Positions 47,276 to 57,959 of a DNA stretch of 64,000 nucleotides are shown one piece after another. Under the pieces are notes generated by a model that had not been told where the DNA came from, ran no database searches, and saw nothing but the letters and a program-made list of their open reading frames with translations. The number at the start of each line of letters is the position of its first letter. Within the stretch, counting starts at the first letter, position 1. The stretch lies in contig OY744607.1 of NCBI GenBank assembly GCA_963556255.1, forward strand, positions 42,906,052 through 42,970,051. Direction: 5' to 3'. Source of the stretch: Allolobophora icterica. Its lineage: Eukaryota; Annelida; Clitellata; Crassiclitellata; Lumbricidae. The position numbers and the translations under genes were made by a program.

Positions 47276-49412
47276 ATTCTCAAATGATCTAAAGGGTAAA
47301 AACTGGGAGCTAGTCATAAGACAAGCTCAGCAAGGCTATGTAAACGAAGCGTATGAATCATTTTTTAATTCGTACAAAGAAGTTTATAATGGTGCCTTTC
47401 CATTAAACTCGCAAGCAAAGCCAAAAAAGCCTAGATTTGCCAGTCCTTGGATGACTCCTGGACTTCTAAAATCTTGCCAAAAGAAAAACCGGTTATATAT
47501 TAAATTTTTAAGGAATCCAAGTGCCGAAAATAAAAAGAGGTTCTCCACATACAGAAATAAATTTAAATCAATAAGGAAAAATGCAGAAAAGACTTACTAT
47601 GTAGCTGAATTTCTTAAATGTCATAATGATCTGAAAACCACCTGGGGACTGATACGCAACGCCATGCAGCTTGAAGAAAAATCCACGATAATTGAAGCGC
47701 TGGTGATTGAAGGACATCGAATTGACGATCCGGAAACAATGGCTAATAAATTTAACGAATACTTTGTAAACTTACCCTATGAACTAGCGGGTCGATTATC
47801 CAATTCTGCCCCCCCTTTTAATAATTACCTCCCTCCACCGAACTCTATGTCTATGGGTCTATTATTGACGTCGCCAGAAGAACTGCTAAGAGTGGGACAT
47901 GATCTTAAAAAAACACACACTAAGGGGCTCGATGATATAGACCCGTACATAGCACTTCAAAACCTAAATTTAATTTCCCTTCCACTATCGGAGATAATAA
48001 ATAGCTCCCTTACTAATGGGATTGTTCCGACGTTACTAAAAGCAGCAAAAGTCATTCCCGTGTTTAAAAAAGGCAATGTAGAATCCATAACTAACTATAG
48101 ACCAATATCAGTTCTGCCATTTTTTGCCAAGTTTCTCGAGAAGATAATGTATGATCGACTATCTTCCTTTATTCATAAACTAAATATTATACAACCAAAC
48201 CAGTATGGGTTTCGGCCGGGGCACTCTACATATATGGCCCTTCTTGACCTTGAAGATAAAATCACTAGTGCAATTGAACAGAATGAATACACTGTTGGTA
48301 TCTTTTTAGATGTGGCCAAGGCTTTCGATGCAGTAGATCATACCATTTTACTAAAGAAAATGAATAACTACGGGATTAGGGGGGTTCAACTCTCGTGGTT
48401 TAGTAGTTATTTTGAAAATCGCACTCAAAGAGTTGTTTGTAATGGCACATCCTCAGGCTCTAAAACGATCTCTTTTGGTGTTCCTCAAGGATCAAACCTG
48501 GGTCCATTATTGTTTTTACTATACATCAATGACTTATCCAAAATTTCCTCTGTTTTATCCTTTATCTTATTTGCAGATGATACGAACATAGTGTATTCCA
48601 ATAAATCCCATTTAACCCTTATGGAAACGGTCAATAAAGAACTAGATTCGGTTAATAAATGGTTTTTAGCTAATAAACTTACCTTAAATGCGGATAAAAC
48701 TAATTTTATTATATTTAAGTCCCATAGAAAAATAAAGCCGATTAAATGGTCCTTAACCCTCAATGACTCCCCAATTACCCAAGTCGACTCCACAAAGTTT
48801 CTGGGAGTTTACGTGGATAATCATTTAAACTGGAAAACCCATATTAATTATGTAGCTCTAAAGGTCGCGAAAAACATAGGTATACTTTCTAGAATTGGGC
48901 ATCTACTAACCGTAGAGGTCAAGAGAAACCTATACTATGCACTTATCTTTCCCTTCCTCAACTACTGTAACTTCATCTGGTCCTCTAACTATCAATCACG
49001 ACTTAAGAAATTAATAACCTTGCAAAAAAAAGCTGTTAGGATGGTAAAAGGAGCCAGGAAATGTGAGCACTCTGATCCTATTTTCAAAGAATTAAAAATA
49101 CTGAAAATTAACCAATTAAACAACTATCAAATATCGGACTTCATCTACTGTTTCGAACATAATTTACTACCTGCTGCATTTAGAGAGTATTTCACAAAGG
49201 CCACTTCCATACACAAACATGACACGCGGGGAGCCTCACTATACCGTCCTATTAAAAGTCGCACTAACATTCGGCGTTTTAGTATCAAGTCAGCAGGTCC
49301 GCAGCTTTGGGCCCAGATCCCGGTCGAAATTCGGTCTCTGCAAGCTAGACATCTTTTCAGGAAGCAAATGAAAAACTTTATTCTGGCGCATGATACGATT
49401 CTATCTAAATGA
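47268..49412 (+). CDS. LINE ORF2, reverse transcriptase part
   Basis: The frame is continuous from 47268 to the stop at 49410-49412. Counting from the ATG at 47451: NYRPIS (215-220), FRPGHST (254-260), FLDVAKAFDAVDH (285-297, catalytic D287), GVPQGSNLGP (343-352), LFADDT (373-378, catalytic Asp pair), LNADKTNF (palm) and FLGVYVDNHLNWKTHI (thumb side). The C-terminus has the SAGPQLWAQIPVEIRSL block seen in all relics here. These are complete CR1/L2-group motifs with no internal stop. The product would copy element RNA at the nicked target. Codons are A/T-rich relative to flanking unique sequence. Confidence 0.93.
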   Translation, partial: LDKFSNDLKGKNWELVIRQAQQGYVNEAYESFFNSYKEVYNGAFPLNSQAKPKKPRFASPWMTPGLLKSCQKKNRLYIKFLRNPSAENKKRFSTYRNKFKSIRKNAEKTYYVAEFLKCHNDLKTTWGLIRNAMQLEEKSTIIEALVIEGHRIDDPETMANKFNEYFVNLPYELAGRLSNSAPPFNNYLPPPNSMSMGLLLTSPEELLRVGHDLKKTHTKGLDDIDPYIALQNLNLISLPLSEIINSSLTNGIVPTLLKAAKVIPVFKKGNVESITNYRPISVLPFFAKFLEKIMYDRLSSFIHKLNIIQPNQYGFRPGHSTYMALLDLEDKITSAIEQNEYTVGIFLDVAKAFDAVDHTILLKKMNNYGIRGVQLSWFSSYFENRTQRVVCNGTSSGSKTISFGVPQGSNLGPLLFLLYINDLSKISSVLSFILFADDTNIVYSNKSHLTLMETVNKELDSVNKWFLANKLTLNADKTNFIIFKSHRKIKPIKWSLTLNDSPITQVDSTKFLGVYVDNHLNWKTHINYVALKVAKNIGILSRIGHLLTVEVKRNLYYALIFPFLNYCNFIWSSNYQSRLKKLITLQKKAVRMVKGARKCEHSDPIFKELKILKINQLNNYQISDFIYCFEHNLLPAAFREYFTKATSIHKHDTRGASLYRPIKSRTNIRRFSIKSAGPQLWAQIPVEIRSLQARHLFRKQMKNFILAHDTILSK

Positions 49413-49650
49413 TTGATATCTAATACTGATTTGACCTTTATGGGGGGGGGTCGAGCCGGAGCCTGGTACATGAATATGGTCCCTTTGGGACTGTTTAGTT
49501 ATGTTTAGTTAAGTTTAGTTAAGCTATAGATTATGGTTAACCTCCAAGTGTTGAGGATTTTAGAGGTTACAGCTAGTGGCCTGATTAAGCTATTGTGAGG
49601 GAGGCAACTGTACAATGCCATCATTGTATCTTTTAATTTTGCCTATCTGG

Positions 49651-49690
49651 GCATCCCCGGTCAGCGGGACCTAGGTCCCTTAGGGGCGCC
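49651..49690 (+). promoter_or_regulatory. Conserved 3' UTR RNA hairpin of the LINE
   Basis: GCGGGACCTAGGTCCCTTAG forms a GGGAC/GTCCC stem. Homologous hairpins occur in four other copies (9262-9286 minus, 38771-38810, 43691-43732, 57831-57873). Pairing is kept while the last base pair changes (C-G to T-A). A role in recognition by the reverse transcriptase is inferred from known LINE 3' stem-loops. Confidence 0.7.
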
Positions 49691-49908
49691 CATTGCCTCT
49701 TATGACTCTAAGAACTCGTTTACTTTCAAACTCACCTGACTCTACTTCAAGTTCATTTCATTTCCTCCATGCTAGTCAAGCGAGTATCTTTATCTTACTA
49801 CTTTATAGTTTCACAGGGTTTGAATTTCCAGAAACTGCACTATTTTATATTAATTTGTTTCGATGGAAATGATTGTTATTGATGTCATTTGATGCAATAA
49901 AGAAAGAT

Positions 49909-49934
49909 GTTATGTTATGTTATGTTATGTTATG

Positions 49935-49965
<31 letters not shown>

Positions 49966-49988
49966 CATACATACATACATACATACAT

Positions 49989-50022
<34 letters not shown>

Positions 50023-50025
50023 TTG
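49909..50025. repeat. TTATG tail, CATA array and CA run
   Basis: Five to six TTATG units (LINE tail), about 17 CATA units, then CA units to 50022. Confidence 0.95.
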
Positions 50026-50990
50026 CATCTCTACTCTATAATACTGCTGACCTTGGTTCCCTCTTGGCGGCCGGTGCAATCTTAAGCCAGTCCGACGCGT
50101 ATGACCTCCAAGCGTACGTCCATTACTCAGCATCTGCGGCGGCTACCGCGGTTCGAGAGATTACCCGGGCCGGGATTTTAAACCCGGCAAAGACCAAGTA
50201 CATCTGGTTTGGTACGCGCCAACAGCTTGCAAAAGTTAACCTGGAGGCTCTGGCACTTGAATTCCCCCGGGTTTCCTTTGCCTCCTCAGTGCGGGATCTT
50301 GGTGTCATTTTGGATCAAGAGCTCACATTCACGAGACATATTAATCTGCTTTGTCACGACTGCTAATATTTACTTCGTCAGTTAATGGTGGTCTCTCGCA
50401 TTCAGACAAGGCGGCTGCTTGCACCCTTGTCCATGCCTTTGTGCTTTCCTGTCTTGACTATTGTAACGCTCTTTAAGCTGGCCTTTCTGCAGCTCCCCGC
50501 ATCGGGTGCTTGGACAGAGTTTTGCGTGCAGCTGCACGCCTTATTATTGGTCGCATCCACATATTTTGCCAGGTTTCGGTTTTATGCGGAATGTCGTGCA
50601 TGACTCCTATTCCCGCTGCGGATCGCCTAGAGGGTCTCTGCACTGGACAGGAGTTGTCTGAAGGGATTTGCACCCTATTCTTGCGGGAGCTTTGCCGCCG
50701 TATACCTCGAGGGTCATGCGGCGATTTGCTCTTCGCTCGGCTGGCCAGGCCGAGCTAGTGGTCGCCCACACGCGGACAGCCATTATGCAGCGCCGTTCTT
50801 TTTCGGTCGCTGGCCCCGCAACCTGGATGGCCTCCGTGTTGCGCTCCGCCAGGTCCTATGACTTACTCTACCTTGTTACTTACTAGCTTAGAGACTGCTC
50901 TCTTTAGCCATGGTTGGACTGGTAGCGCTTCTGAGTCGATCATCTTGAAGGGACGATATATAAAAGTTCCTTAATAATAATATCAACAAC
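50025..50990 (+). pseudogene. L2-like LINE reverse transcriptase C-terminal relic
   Basis: From 50025 the frame contains AYVHYSASAAATAV, then LNPAKTKYIWFGTRQQLAKV and VRDLGVILDQELTFTRHI, all diagnostic of the post-FADD part of L2-group reverse transcriptases. After frameshifts, RRSFSVAGPATW (50790) is the C-terminal signature. The end is TTGAAGGGACGATATATAAA then AGTTCCTTAATAATAAT. 5'-truncated against the CA run. Confidence 0.85.
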
Positions 50991-51185
50991 ACATACATAC
51001 ATACATACATACATACATACATACATACATACATACATACATACATACATACATACATACATACATACATACATACAAACATACATGTATACATACATAC
51101 ATACATACATACATACATACATGCCTACATACATGCACACATGCACACATACATGCACACATGCACACATGCATACATACATACA
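50991..51185. repeat. CATA array
   Basis: Starts immediately after the LINE tail; uniform to 51075, degenerate after. Confidence 0.95.
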
Positions 51186-51199
51186 TTTATGAAAACACA

Positions 51200-51700
51200 C
51201 ATAAAAACACGTATACATGTAAACAAGGCACTCCTGTCTGCTGATATCGGACGCTTCCCTGGCTTGAGTGTTTGCTTTCCGAGGAGACTTCTCGAGGGGC
51301 CATTTTGTCTTGCCCTCGTGCAATTCTCGCTCCTCTTCACTCGACCTGTTCGCCTAAGTTGACGTCAGTCAGACAAACTGTTGCTCGGGCGCCACGAAAG
51401 GGCTGGATGCCCGCTCTGCCGACTCCAGAAACCTCGTGGTGTAGCAAAAAATCGGTTCCGGGATGAATACCGTTCCACTTGCGCCCATTATGTTACTAAG
51501 GAACGATAGTTGTGTATGTTTAAAATATCGAATTATCTTGATGGCCAAATTTGACACGAAAATCAAATATTTGTAATAAGTTGGAAATATAAGCCCAAAC
51601 AGTTTCTACGGTATGTATGTATTTCTTGTATGAATGTCGATATACTGCATGGATGCATTGTTGGTATGTAAGTATAGATGAATGGTGACACTCTTGCGTA
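51200..51700. other. Unannotated sequence
   Basis: No gene or element recognised. Confidence 0.45.
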
Positions 51701-51704
51701 CTGC

Positions 51705-51900
51705 ATGTATATAATTATGTACGTATGTATATATGTACGTACGTATATAATTATGTATGTATGTGTATGTATTGTAGGTATGTATGTATGTATGAACGTA
51801 TACGTACGTACGTATGCATGTATGTATGTATGTATGTATGCATGTATGTATGTATGTATGTATGTATGTATGTACGTATATATGTACGTATGTATGTGAG
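51705..51900. repeat. GTAT/ACGT array
   Basis: TATG units interspersed with ACGT units. Confidence 0.92.
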
Positions 51901-52109
51901 AAAGAGACAGACATAGATAGGGACAAAGACAGAGTTAGAGAGAGAGGGACAGAGAAACAGAAGCACACAGAGACAGACGGCTACATAGTTTACTACATCT
52001 GATGCGCCGATAGGTGTCGCTAGTTCACTTGAAGTGGTGGTATATTATGTAAATCGAACCTCCAGTACATAGGCCTATTTCTCATTTCAATTACGTCACA
52101 TATTTACAT

Positions 52110-52378
52110 AATACATACATACATACGTAGTACGTACGTGCGTTCATGCATACGCACATACATGCATGCATGTATACTTACAAAAATATGTACGTACACA
52201 CACGTTGATGCTACATACACATTTACATACACACGTACATCCATACATACATATATAGATACATACGTGCAAACATACATTGACACATGCAGACATATTC
52301 GCCTACAAACACATGTGCATGCATGCATCCATACATCCATGTATATAAATACATATGTAGATCTATATATTTATATAC

Positions 52379-52410
<32 letters not shown>
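52110..52410. repeat. Degenerate CATA and TA arrays
   Basis: CATA/CACA units up to 52345, TA units at 52355-52411. Confidence 0.88.
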
Positions 52411-52461
52411 AGACATGATTGCAGCAAATGCACAACAGTTTGAAGATCGTTTGCCATAAAG

Positions 52462-53262
52462 CAGTCTTGTTATCAAGACCTTAAACCTCAAGACCAAGAC
52501 CAAGACCAAGACCTTGAACCTCAAGACCAAGACCAAGACCAAGACCTTGAACCTCAAGACCAAGACCAAGACCAAGACCTTGAACCTCAAGACCAAGACC
52601 AAGACCAAGACCTTGAACCTCAAGACCAAGACCAAGACCAAGACCTTGAACCTCAAGACCAAGACCAAGACCCAAAAATCACAATCATATCCACACCATT
52701 CCTTACCAAAATTTGTCAAGTCGGACTACTCGCTACTTTAATGAAGCAAAACCAACTCTAAATGCAGACTGCAGAGAATTTCTGAATTCGAATTTACAAA
52801 CTAAGTCCTTCATGCAGAATATTATTCCAAATGCCTGTTGCATTTTATAAAAACCAATTTGCTCAGAATTTTCTGACCAAGACGTGCCTTGTGGGGCCTC
52901 ATAAAAATTTCGCCATGTAAAAAAATACTTTTCATAGGTGCTGAAATCGCTGGCACACATAGTAGCTTTTCAAGCACTGGATTTAAATGTAAGCTTATAA
53001 ATCGTGAGCCTTTTTTGAAACCGTTATTGACCGCAATGGCTGCGGACAATTTTAAAATTCAGTCGGTCTTGGTCTTGGTCTTGAAAAACCAAGACCAAGA
53101 CTTTGAACCTCAAGACCAAGACCAAGACCAAGACCTTGAACCTCAAGACCAAGACCAAGACCAAGACCTTGAACCTCAAGACCAAGACCAAGACCAAGAC
53201 TTTTAAAAACGAACTCGAGCGCACTCGAGACCAAGACCTTGGTCTCGAGGACAACAAGACTG
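52462..53262. mobile_element. hAT-type element carrying 33-bp minisatellites
   Basis: Ends CAGTCTTGTT and AACAAGACTG are inverted repeats, flanked by a perfect 8-bp duplication CCATAAAG (52454-52461 and 53263-53270). Each end holds a minisatellite with a 33-bp unit (four CAAGAC hexamers plus CTTGAACCT): about six units at 52473-52672 and about four at 53095-53203. A perfect hairpin with 12-bp arms (CTCGAGACCAAG) lies at 53224-53249. The 400-bp core is unique and codes nothing recognisable. Confidence 0.88.
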
Positions 53263-53319
53263 CCATAAAGGCGTCCGTTTGTACAGATTACAGCCTCAAA
53301 AATACGTATTAGAAATCTG

Positions 53320-53900
53320 GTGTCCAAGACACAGCGGGGACTCGCCCCGAAATGTTTAATTGATGTAATTCACCGACCTCTTTCTGTCTCCTCGCATCGT
53401 TCATTTTGCTCCTCGAAAAGATTGGATCTTTCAGTTCCTCATACTAGAACAGCTGTGGCTTAGTCTCGATCTTTTGCCTCAATTATTTTTTTTTATTCCG
53501 GATATTTCTATAGCGCCTCTCGAAGTCAGCTACTACTCAGAGGCGCTCCCGACTACAGCATTTGATACTGTGCCGGAATTTTCACGCCGAAGCGCCACGA
53601 GCAATTGCGAGTGAAGGACTTGCCCAAGGTACTCCGTACGCAGCGGCTAGAGTGGGATTCGAACCTGCAACCCTCCGGTCACGAGGCGCCGAACTTACCA
53701 CTGAGCCACCACGCCCCACGATTAATCCCTCTATCAGGAATACACTGTCTCCTTCTACTCGCTCTCACATTTTTATAGGTAACTCCTCATCTTCTTTTGC
53801 TTTCCTCCAGACTTATTTCTTTTCTTTAGGCCTTGCGCACTGGGAGCGCCTCTGAACGGTTCACCCTACTAGAGACGCTTTATAAATGCTTAAATATACA
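53320..53900 (+). pseudogene. L2-like LINE C-terminus interrupted by a SINE
   Basis: The frame SKTQRGLAPKCLIDVIHRPL then LDLSVPHTRTAV and SRSFASII leads up to 53485. The SINE follows. The LINE resumes near 53722 with INPSIRNTLSPSTRSHIF and ends with CTAGAGACGCTTTATAAATGC (53869-53889). The order and spacing equal an ordinary CR1/L2 C-terminus, so one element was split. Confidence 0.75.
53490..53719 (-). mobile_element. tRNA-derived SINE with CORE-like middle and LINE-like tail (copy 2)
   Basis: Nearly the same sequence as the element at 4043-4265: A-box region GTGGTGGCTCAGTGGTAAG, B box GGTTCGAATCC, middle ACCTTGGGCAAGTCCTTC, end AGAGGCGCTATAGAAATATCC, and a short poly-A (T run at 53488-53494 on the plus strand). 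It sits in the LINE at 53320-53900 and is therefore younger than that copy. Confidence 0.88.
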
Positions 53901-54122
53901 AATATGGCACACGATCTGACGTGAGGTTGAGGGGGGGAGGACCAAGGACGAGGCGAAGGCTGATTCTGCGTTCACGAAACAGAGATAACATCAAAGTACT
54001 CATCAAGAACTAGCAAAATGTGACTTATGGTCAAGCATTCCAATAAACAAATTCTTTTCTCTTCCTATCAGTGCATTCACTTTCTTTTTCAACCCCTCAT
54101 TATGACTGGCAAATACTCTAGG

Positions 54123-54129
<7 letters not shown>

Positions 54130-54190
<61 letters not shown>
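54130..54190. repeat. TA then GT array
   Basis: TA at 54124-54142, GT at 54143-54188. Confidence 0.93.
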
Positions 54191-54193
<3 letters not shown>

Positions 54194-54199
54194 TGTGTT

Positions 54200-54900
54200 T
54201 GGATAGGTCTACAAGTATAAATATATTCTTTCGTATAGGTACTGTGTTTTGTAACCCAGTTCAATTCACTTTTTCTTTCTCTTTAGAGGTCTCTTAAGCA
54301 GCCATTTTAACGTCACAACGCTATTATGGACTTTTAAAAGGCGCTATACAAAGGTTCAGGTGTACTTTATGTTCTTAATGACACCTAGAATCATTTAGGC
54401 TAACGTATAAAGGTTTTCCTTCTCCTTCGCCGTATTCTATTTCTTCTTTTTCTTTTTTTTTCTTCTTCGCGCTCTTCTTTTTCTTCTTCTTCTTCTTCTT
54501 CGCGTTCTTCTTTTTCTTCTTCTTCTTCGCATTCTTCTACAGCGTTCTGCCCTCAGGCAGGTCGAGGAAATCAACGACTCCATTCTTATCTGTTCTGTGC
54601 CATTTCATTAGCGCCTTTGTATAGCTCCGTCTGCCTCCCAAATCAATCATCCAGTCCAATAGCACAGTTCTTGGCTTTCCTATGCCTTTCTGCCCTTCAA
54701 TTCCCCTTCGGCAGTGTATTCAGGGGAGAATTCCCACGACCGTAAACCACATCTGCAATATTATTTAGAAAACAATGAAATGTATCTGATTTCAATAAGT
54801 CGAGTAATGCAGTAGCACAGGATTTATGTTACTCTGTAACGAGCGCCTGTACGTGATACTTAACACACTCTAATGTAGTGTAACAATAAAGAGTAAGACA
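54200..54900. other. Mostly unannotated; one LINE end box
   Basis: AAAAGGCGCTATACAAAGG at 54336-54354 is a terminal box of the L2-like family. A TTC-rich tract lies at 54440-54535. No gene seen. Confidence 0.5.
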
Positions 54901-54903
54901 TAG

Positions 54904-55180
54904 AATCGTAATCGTAATCTCGAGATTTCTCCAGCGCTCAAAAAGCGAAGTCGCGGAAACCAGCTTATTCACAGGCTCTTAGTCAAATCAAACTCGATAT
55001 GCGGGGTGGGGGTCGAATCGGTTCCAGGTCAAGATCCAGAGGAGTCAGTCAGGTAGACAGTCAGACGGCTAAGGTGGGTGGTGCTTAGGGTTTAATCGGC
55101 GAGGGAGGTACGGAGAGGAGGAGGAATCGGGATAGGATTTGTGAAAGAGCAGTGTTTTCAGTTTTGAGTGAAAAACCCGT
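54904..55180 (-). mobile_element. LINE C-terminus and CTCTGATACGA-family 3' end
   Basis: On the minus strand a short SKLKTLLF-like end of ORF2 (near 55165) is followed by CCTTAGCCGTCTGACTGTC, a GAATAAGCTGGTTTCC segment, GAGCGCTGGAGAAATCTCG and a GATTACGATTACGATTC tail. It links the CTCTGATACGA relics to a LINE rather than to a free-standing SINE. Confidence 0.5.
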
Positions 55181-55199
55181 GGAGATATATAGCAAGTGG

Positions 55200-55875
55200 T
55201 GAGGTTTTGGTGAAATCACCTCCATACAAACACTCAAGAAACTTGTCTGGCTGCAGCCACATAATATTGGTGTCTGCCAATTCAGACCACGTGTAGGAAG
55301 TTACGAAAAACATGAATTGTTTCCAAGTCTACTTTATGACTGATGAGAATTTTCAGAAAACATAAGGATGGACTGACACACTTCACCAGACAATCATTCA
55401 AATGCGTCAGTCTAGACCAGGGTTTACATTACCAGTTCAGAAAAGTCCTATTGTCGAAAGATCTATCAGGAAAACCCTATTACGGAAAGGTCGATTACAG
55501 AGTCCTCTTGCAGATGGGTTTTCTGCAGAAGTCATTTTGTAACAAAGTCCTATCATGGAAAGATCCATTACAAAATGAATCTTATTCCGAAAAGGTCGAT
55601 TATTAGAAAGTCCTAGGCCTACTTATCAAAAGGCCTATTACAAAAGTAGTTGTTTTACAAAGTCCTGTTATGGAATTCTTGTTATTAATAACAAGCCCCA
55701 TTATAAAAATGCCTTATCACAAAAAAGTCCTGATTCAAAAAGGCATAATTTAATTATAAGACGCCAAGGCAGAGGACCTTTTGCACTCTTATACAGAAGC
55801 TGTACTGGAGCAAGGTCCCGTATGGGGTCGAATGGTCTGTCGACTGAAGCGTATATAACACGATAGCAATCCAAC
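55200..55875. other. Unannotated sequence with short AAAGTCCTATTA-type repeats
   Basis: AAAGTCCTNTTATGGAAA-like segments recur near 55440, 55495, 55545, 55605 and 55655, suggesting an old tandem repeat of about 50-60 bp. Confidence 0.5.
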
Positions 55876-55877
55876 AG

Positions 55878-56414
55878 CAGGTCACCTTGTCCAAGGTCAC
55901 GAAACTCAGGGCAATCGCCATGGACATCAGATATCACCTTGTTTAAGGTCATGAATCTCAGGTCACCTTGTCCAAGGTCACGAAACTCAGGGCAATCGCC
56001 ATGGACATCAGATATCACCTTGTTTAAGGTCATGAATCTCAGGTCACCTTGTCCAAGGACACGAATCTCAGGGCAATCGCCATGGACATCAGACATCACC
56101 TTGTTTAAGGTCATGAATCTCAGGTCACCTTGTCCAAGGTCACGAATCTCAGGGCAATCGCCATGGACATCAGATATCATCTTGTTTAAGGTCATGAATC
56201 TCAGGTCACCTTGTCCAAGGTCACGAATCTTAGGGCAATCGCCATGGACATCAGATATCATCTTGTTTAAGGTCATGAATCTCAGATCACCTTGTCCAAG
56301 GTCACGAATCTTAGGGCAATCGCCATGGACATCAGATATCACCTTGTTTAAGGTCATGAATCTCAGATCACCTTGTCCAAGGTCACGAATCTTAGGGCAA
56401 TCGCCATGGACACC
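55878..56414. repeat. 81-bp minisatellite, about 6.6 copies
   Basis: Each unit contains GGTCACCTTGTCCAAGGTCA, then GGGCAATCGCCATGGACATC and TCACCTTGTTTAAGGTCATG. The two ACCTTG...CAAGGT/AAGGT parts are palindromic half-units. Copies differ at only a few positions, so expansion or homogenisation is recent. 81 bp is a multiple of three and lacks stops, so both strands show false 27-residue repeat proteins. Confidence 0.95.
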
Positions 56415-56675
56415 GGATAATTAATTATATCGCCGAAGATAAATGACTGTCACCCGCGAACGAAGAAACGTAGAAGCGGATATATCGAACGGTGTAATTT
56501 TTGCAGATAAGGGCCAAGAGGAGGCGACGCCTCGTGATTGGCCCTGGCCGTTGAGTTGAAGAGTACATCAGTTGAAGAGTACATCAAGAGTACATCAAAC
56601 AGGTTGCTAAGTCTGAGTATACGACTCAAGAGCTCTGTTTGTAGGATAACATATGTTGTTGCCATATAGTCAAAC

Positions 56676-56954
<279 letters not shown>

Positions 56955-56955
<1 letters not shown>

Positions 56956-57180
56956 TATGCCTTTTGCCCGTACAGCTACAATGCAGCGCCGGACTTTCTC
57001 TGTTATTGGCCCTGCGACCTGGAACTGTCTTCCTCTGGAAGTGCGTCGCGTCCCCCGCGTCCTTCCCTCGTCGCTCTATCGCTTTTCCCCGCTTGTCCTG
57101 GGTCAGAAGCGCCTCTGAGTAGAAACCTTTAATTGGCGCTATATAAATTTCTATTGATTGATTTATTGGTTAATTGATTG
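56955..57180 (+). mobile_element. L2-like LINE C-terminus and 3' end with GATT tail
   Basis: The frame reads PFARTATMQRRTFSVIGPAT then WNCLPLEVRRVPR, followed by AATTGGCGCTATATAAATTT and TGATTGATT units (57155-57184). 5'-truncated at the TA array. Confidence 0.8.
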
Positions 57181-57189
57181 ATTGAAGTT

Positions 57190-57600
57190 CAAGCACGAAA
57201 GCCCTCCACGTCACATTTAAATCTCCTTGATCAAATTTGCTGGACAGATGCTTTACCAACCACCAGTAGTCTATATCTCTATAATATATTCTCTTGTGCC
57301 TATGGAAACAGTCCCTGTGTAAAAACCACTTATCTGCACAAGTTTATCAATTGTTGAGATGAAGTGATCGCTGTAAATGCATCTGTCCGACGAATTTGAC
57401 AAAGTAGATTTAAAGTAGATTTAAGTGAGACGTGGAGGACTTTCGTGTTTGAACTCATCTCCTTGAGGCTATCTAATCGTTTTTACTGATAGGCGTATAC
57501 CTGACAGTGATTACCCTCGTGTCTCATCTCTACGTGATATGTAAGTTTTCTCACAGCTGTGAGCCTCTGTATTAAGCACAATATATCGTGGCACTTTCTT
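57190..57600. other. Unannotated sequence
   Basis: No gene or element recognised. Confidence 0.45.
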
Positions 57601-57606
57601 GTTCTT

Positions 57607-57667
57607 GCTGTTGTTGTTGTTGTTGTTGTTGTCGTCGTTGTCGTCGTCGTCGTCGTTGTTGTTGTTT

Positions 57668-57711
<44 letters not shown>

Positions 57712-57763
57712 CTTCTTCTTCTTCTTCTTCTTCTTCTTCTTCTTCTTCTTCTTCTTCTTCTTC
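57607..57763. repeat. GTT and CTT trinucleotide arrays
   Basis: GTT/GTC units at 57607-57711, CTT units at 57712-57762. Confidence 0.95.
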
Positions 57764-57828
57764 TGAGTTTTTGTTTTATAAGACTATTATGTTAATCAAA
57801 CGTCATTTAAAGCCTTTTGTTGTCATAT

Positions 57829-57955
57829 ATAGGTGATCCTAATAAGCGGGACTTCGGTCCCCTTCTGAGTATACCCATTGTATCCATGAAGCATATTGTT
57901 TATACGCTGCAGTAGATAATGCTTGTTTTTAGGAGGAATAAATGAAATGAAATTA
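57829..57955 (+). mobile_element. Hairpin-family LINE, 3' UTR only
   Basis: AATAAGCGGGACTTCGGTCC is the conserved hairpin, here with a UUCG tetraloop closed by C-G. It ends AGGAATAAATGAAATGAAAT (ATGAA tail). Extremely truncated insertion. Confidence 0.7.
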
Positions 57956-57959
57956 GCTT

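Larger units (their letters stand above)
46329..49935 (+). mobile_element. Nearly complete ORF2 copy of a CR1/L2-like LINE, inserted in CATA repeats
   Basis: The element starts directly at the end of the CATA array and ends GCAATAAAGAAAGATG followed by TTATG repeats (49909-49935), then CATA units resume. It holds an EEP endonuclease and a reverse transcriptase (separate entries), a 3' UTR with the conserved hairpin (49651-49690), and no recognisable ORF1, so it is 5'-truncated. With its one frameshift it is the best preserved retroelement here and could be recently active. Confidence 0.9.

Noticed and set aside
48485..48793. Minus-strand frame inside the LINE
   Set aside because: Shadow of the reverse transcriptase, which has full motif support on the plus strand.
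55701..56424. Repeat proteins of 27-residue units on both strands
   Set aside because: Both strands are open because the 81-bp unit is a multiple of three and lacks stops; no flanking exon signals.
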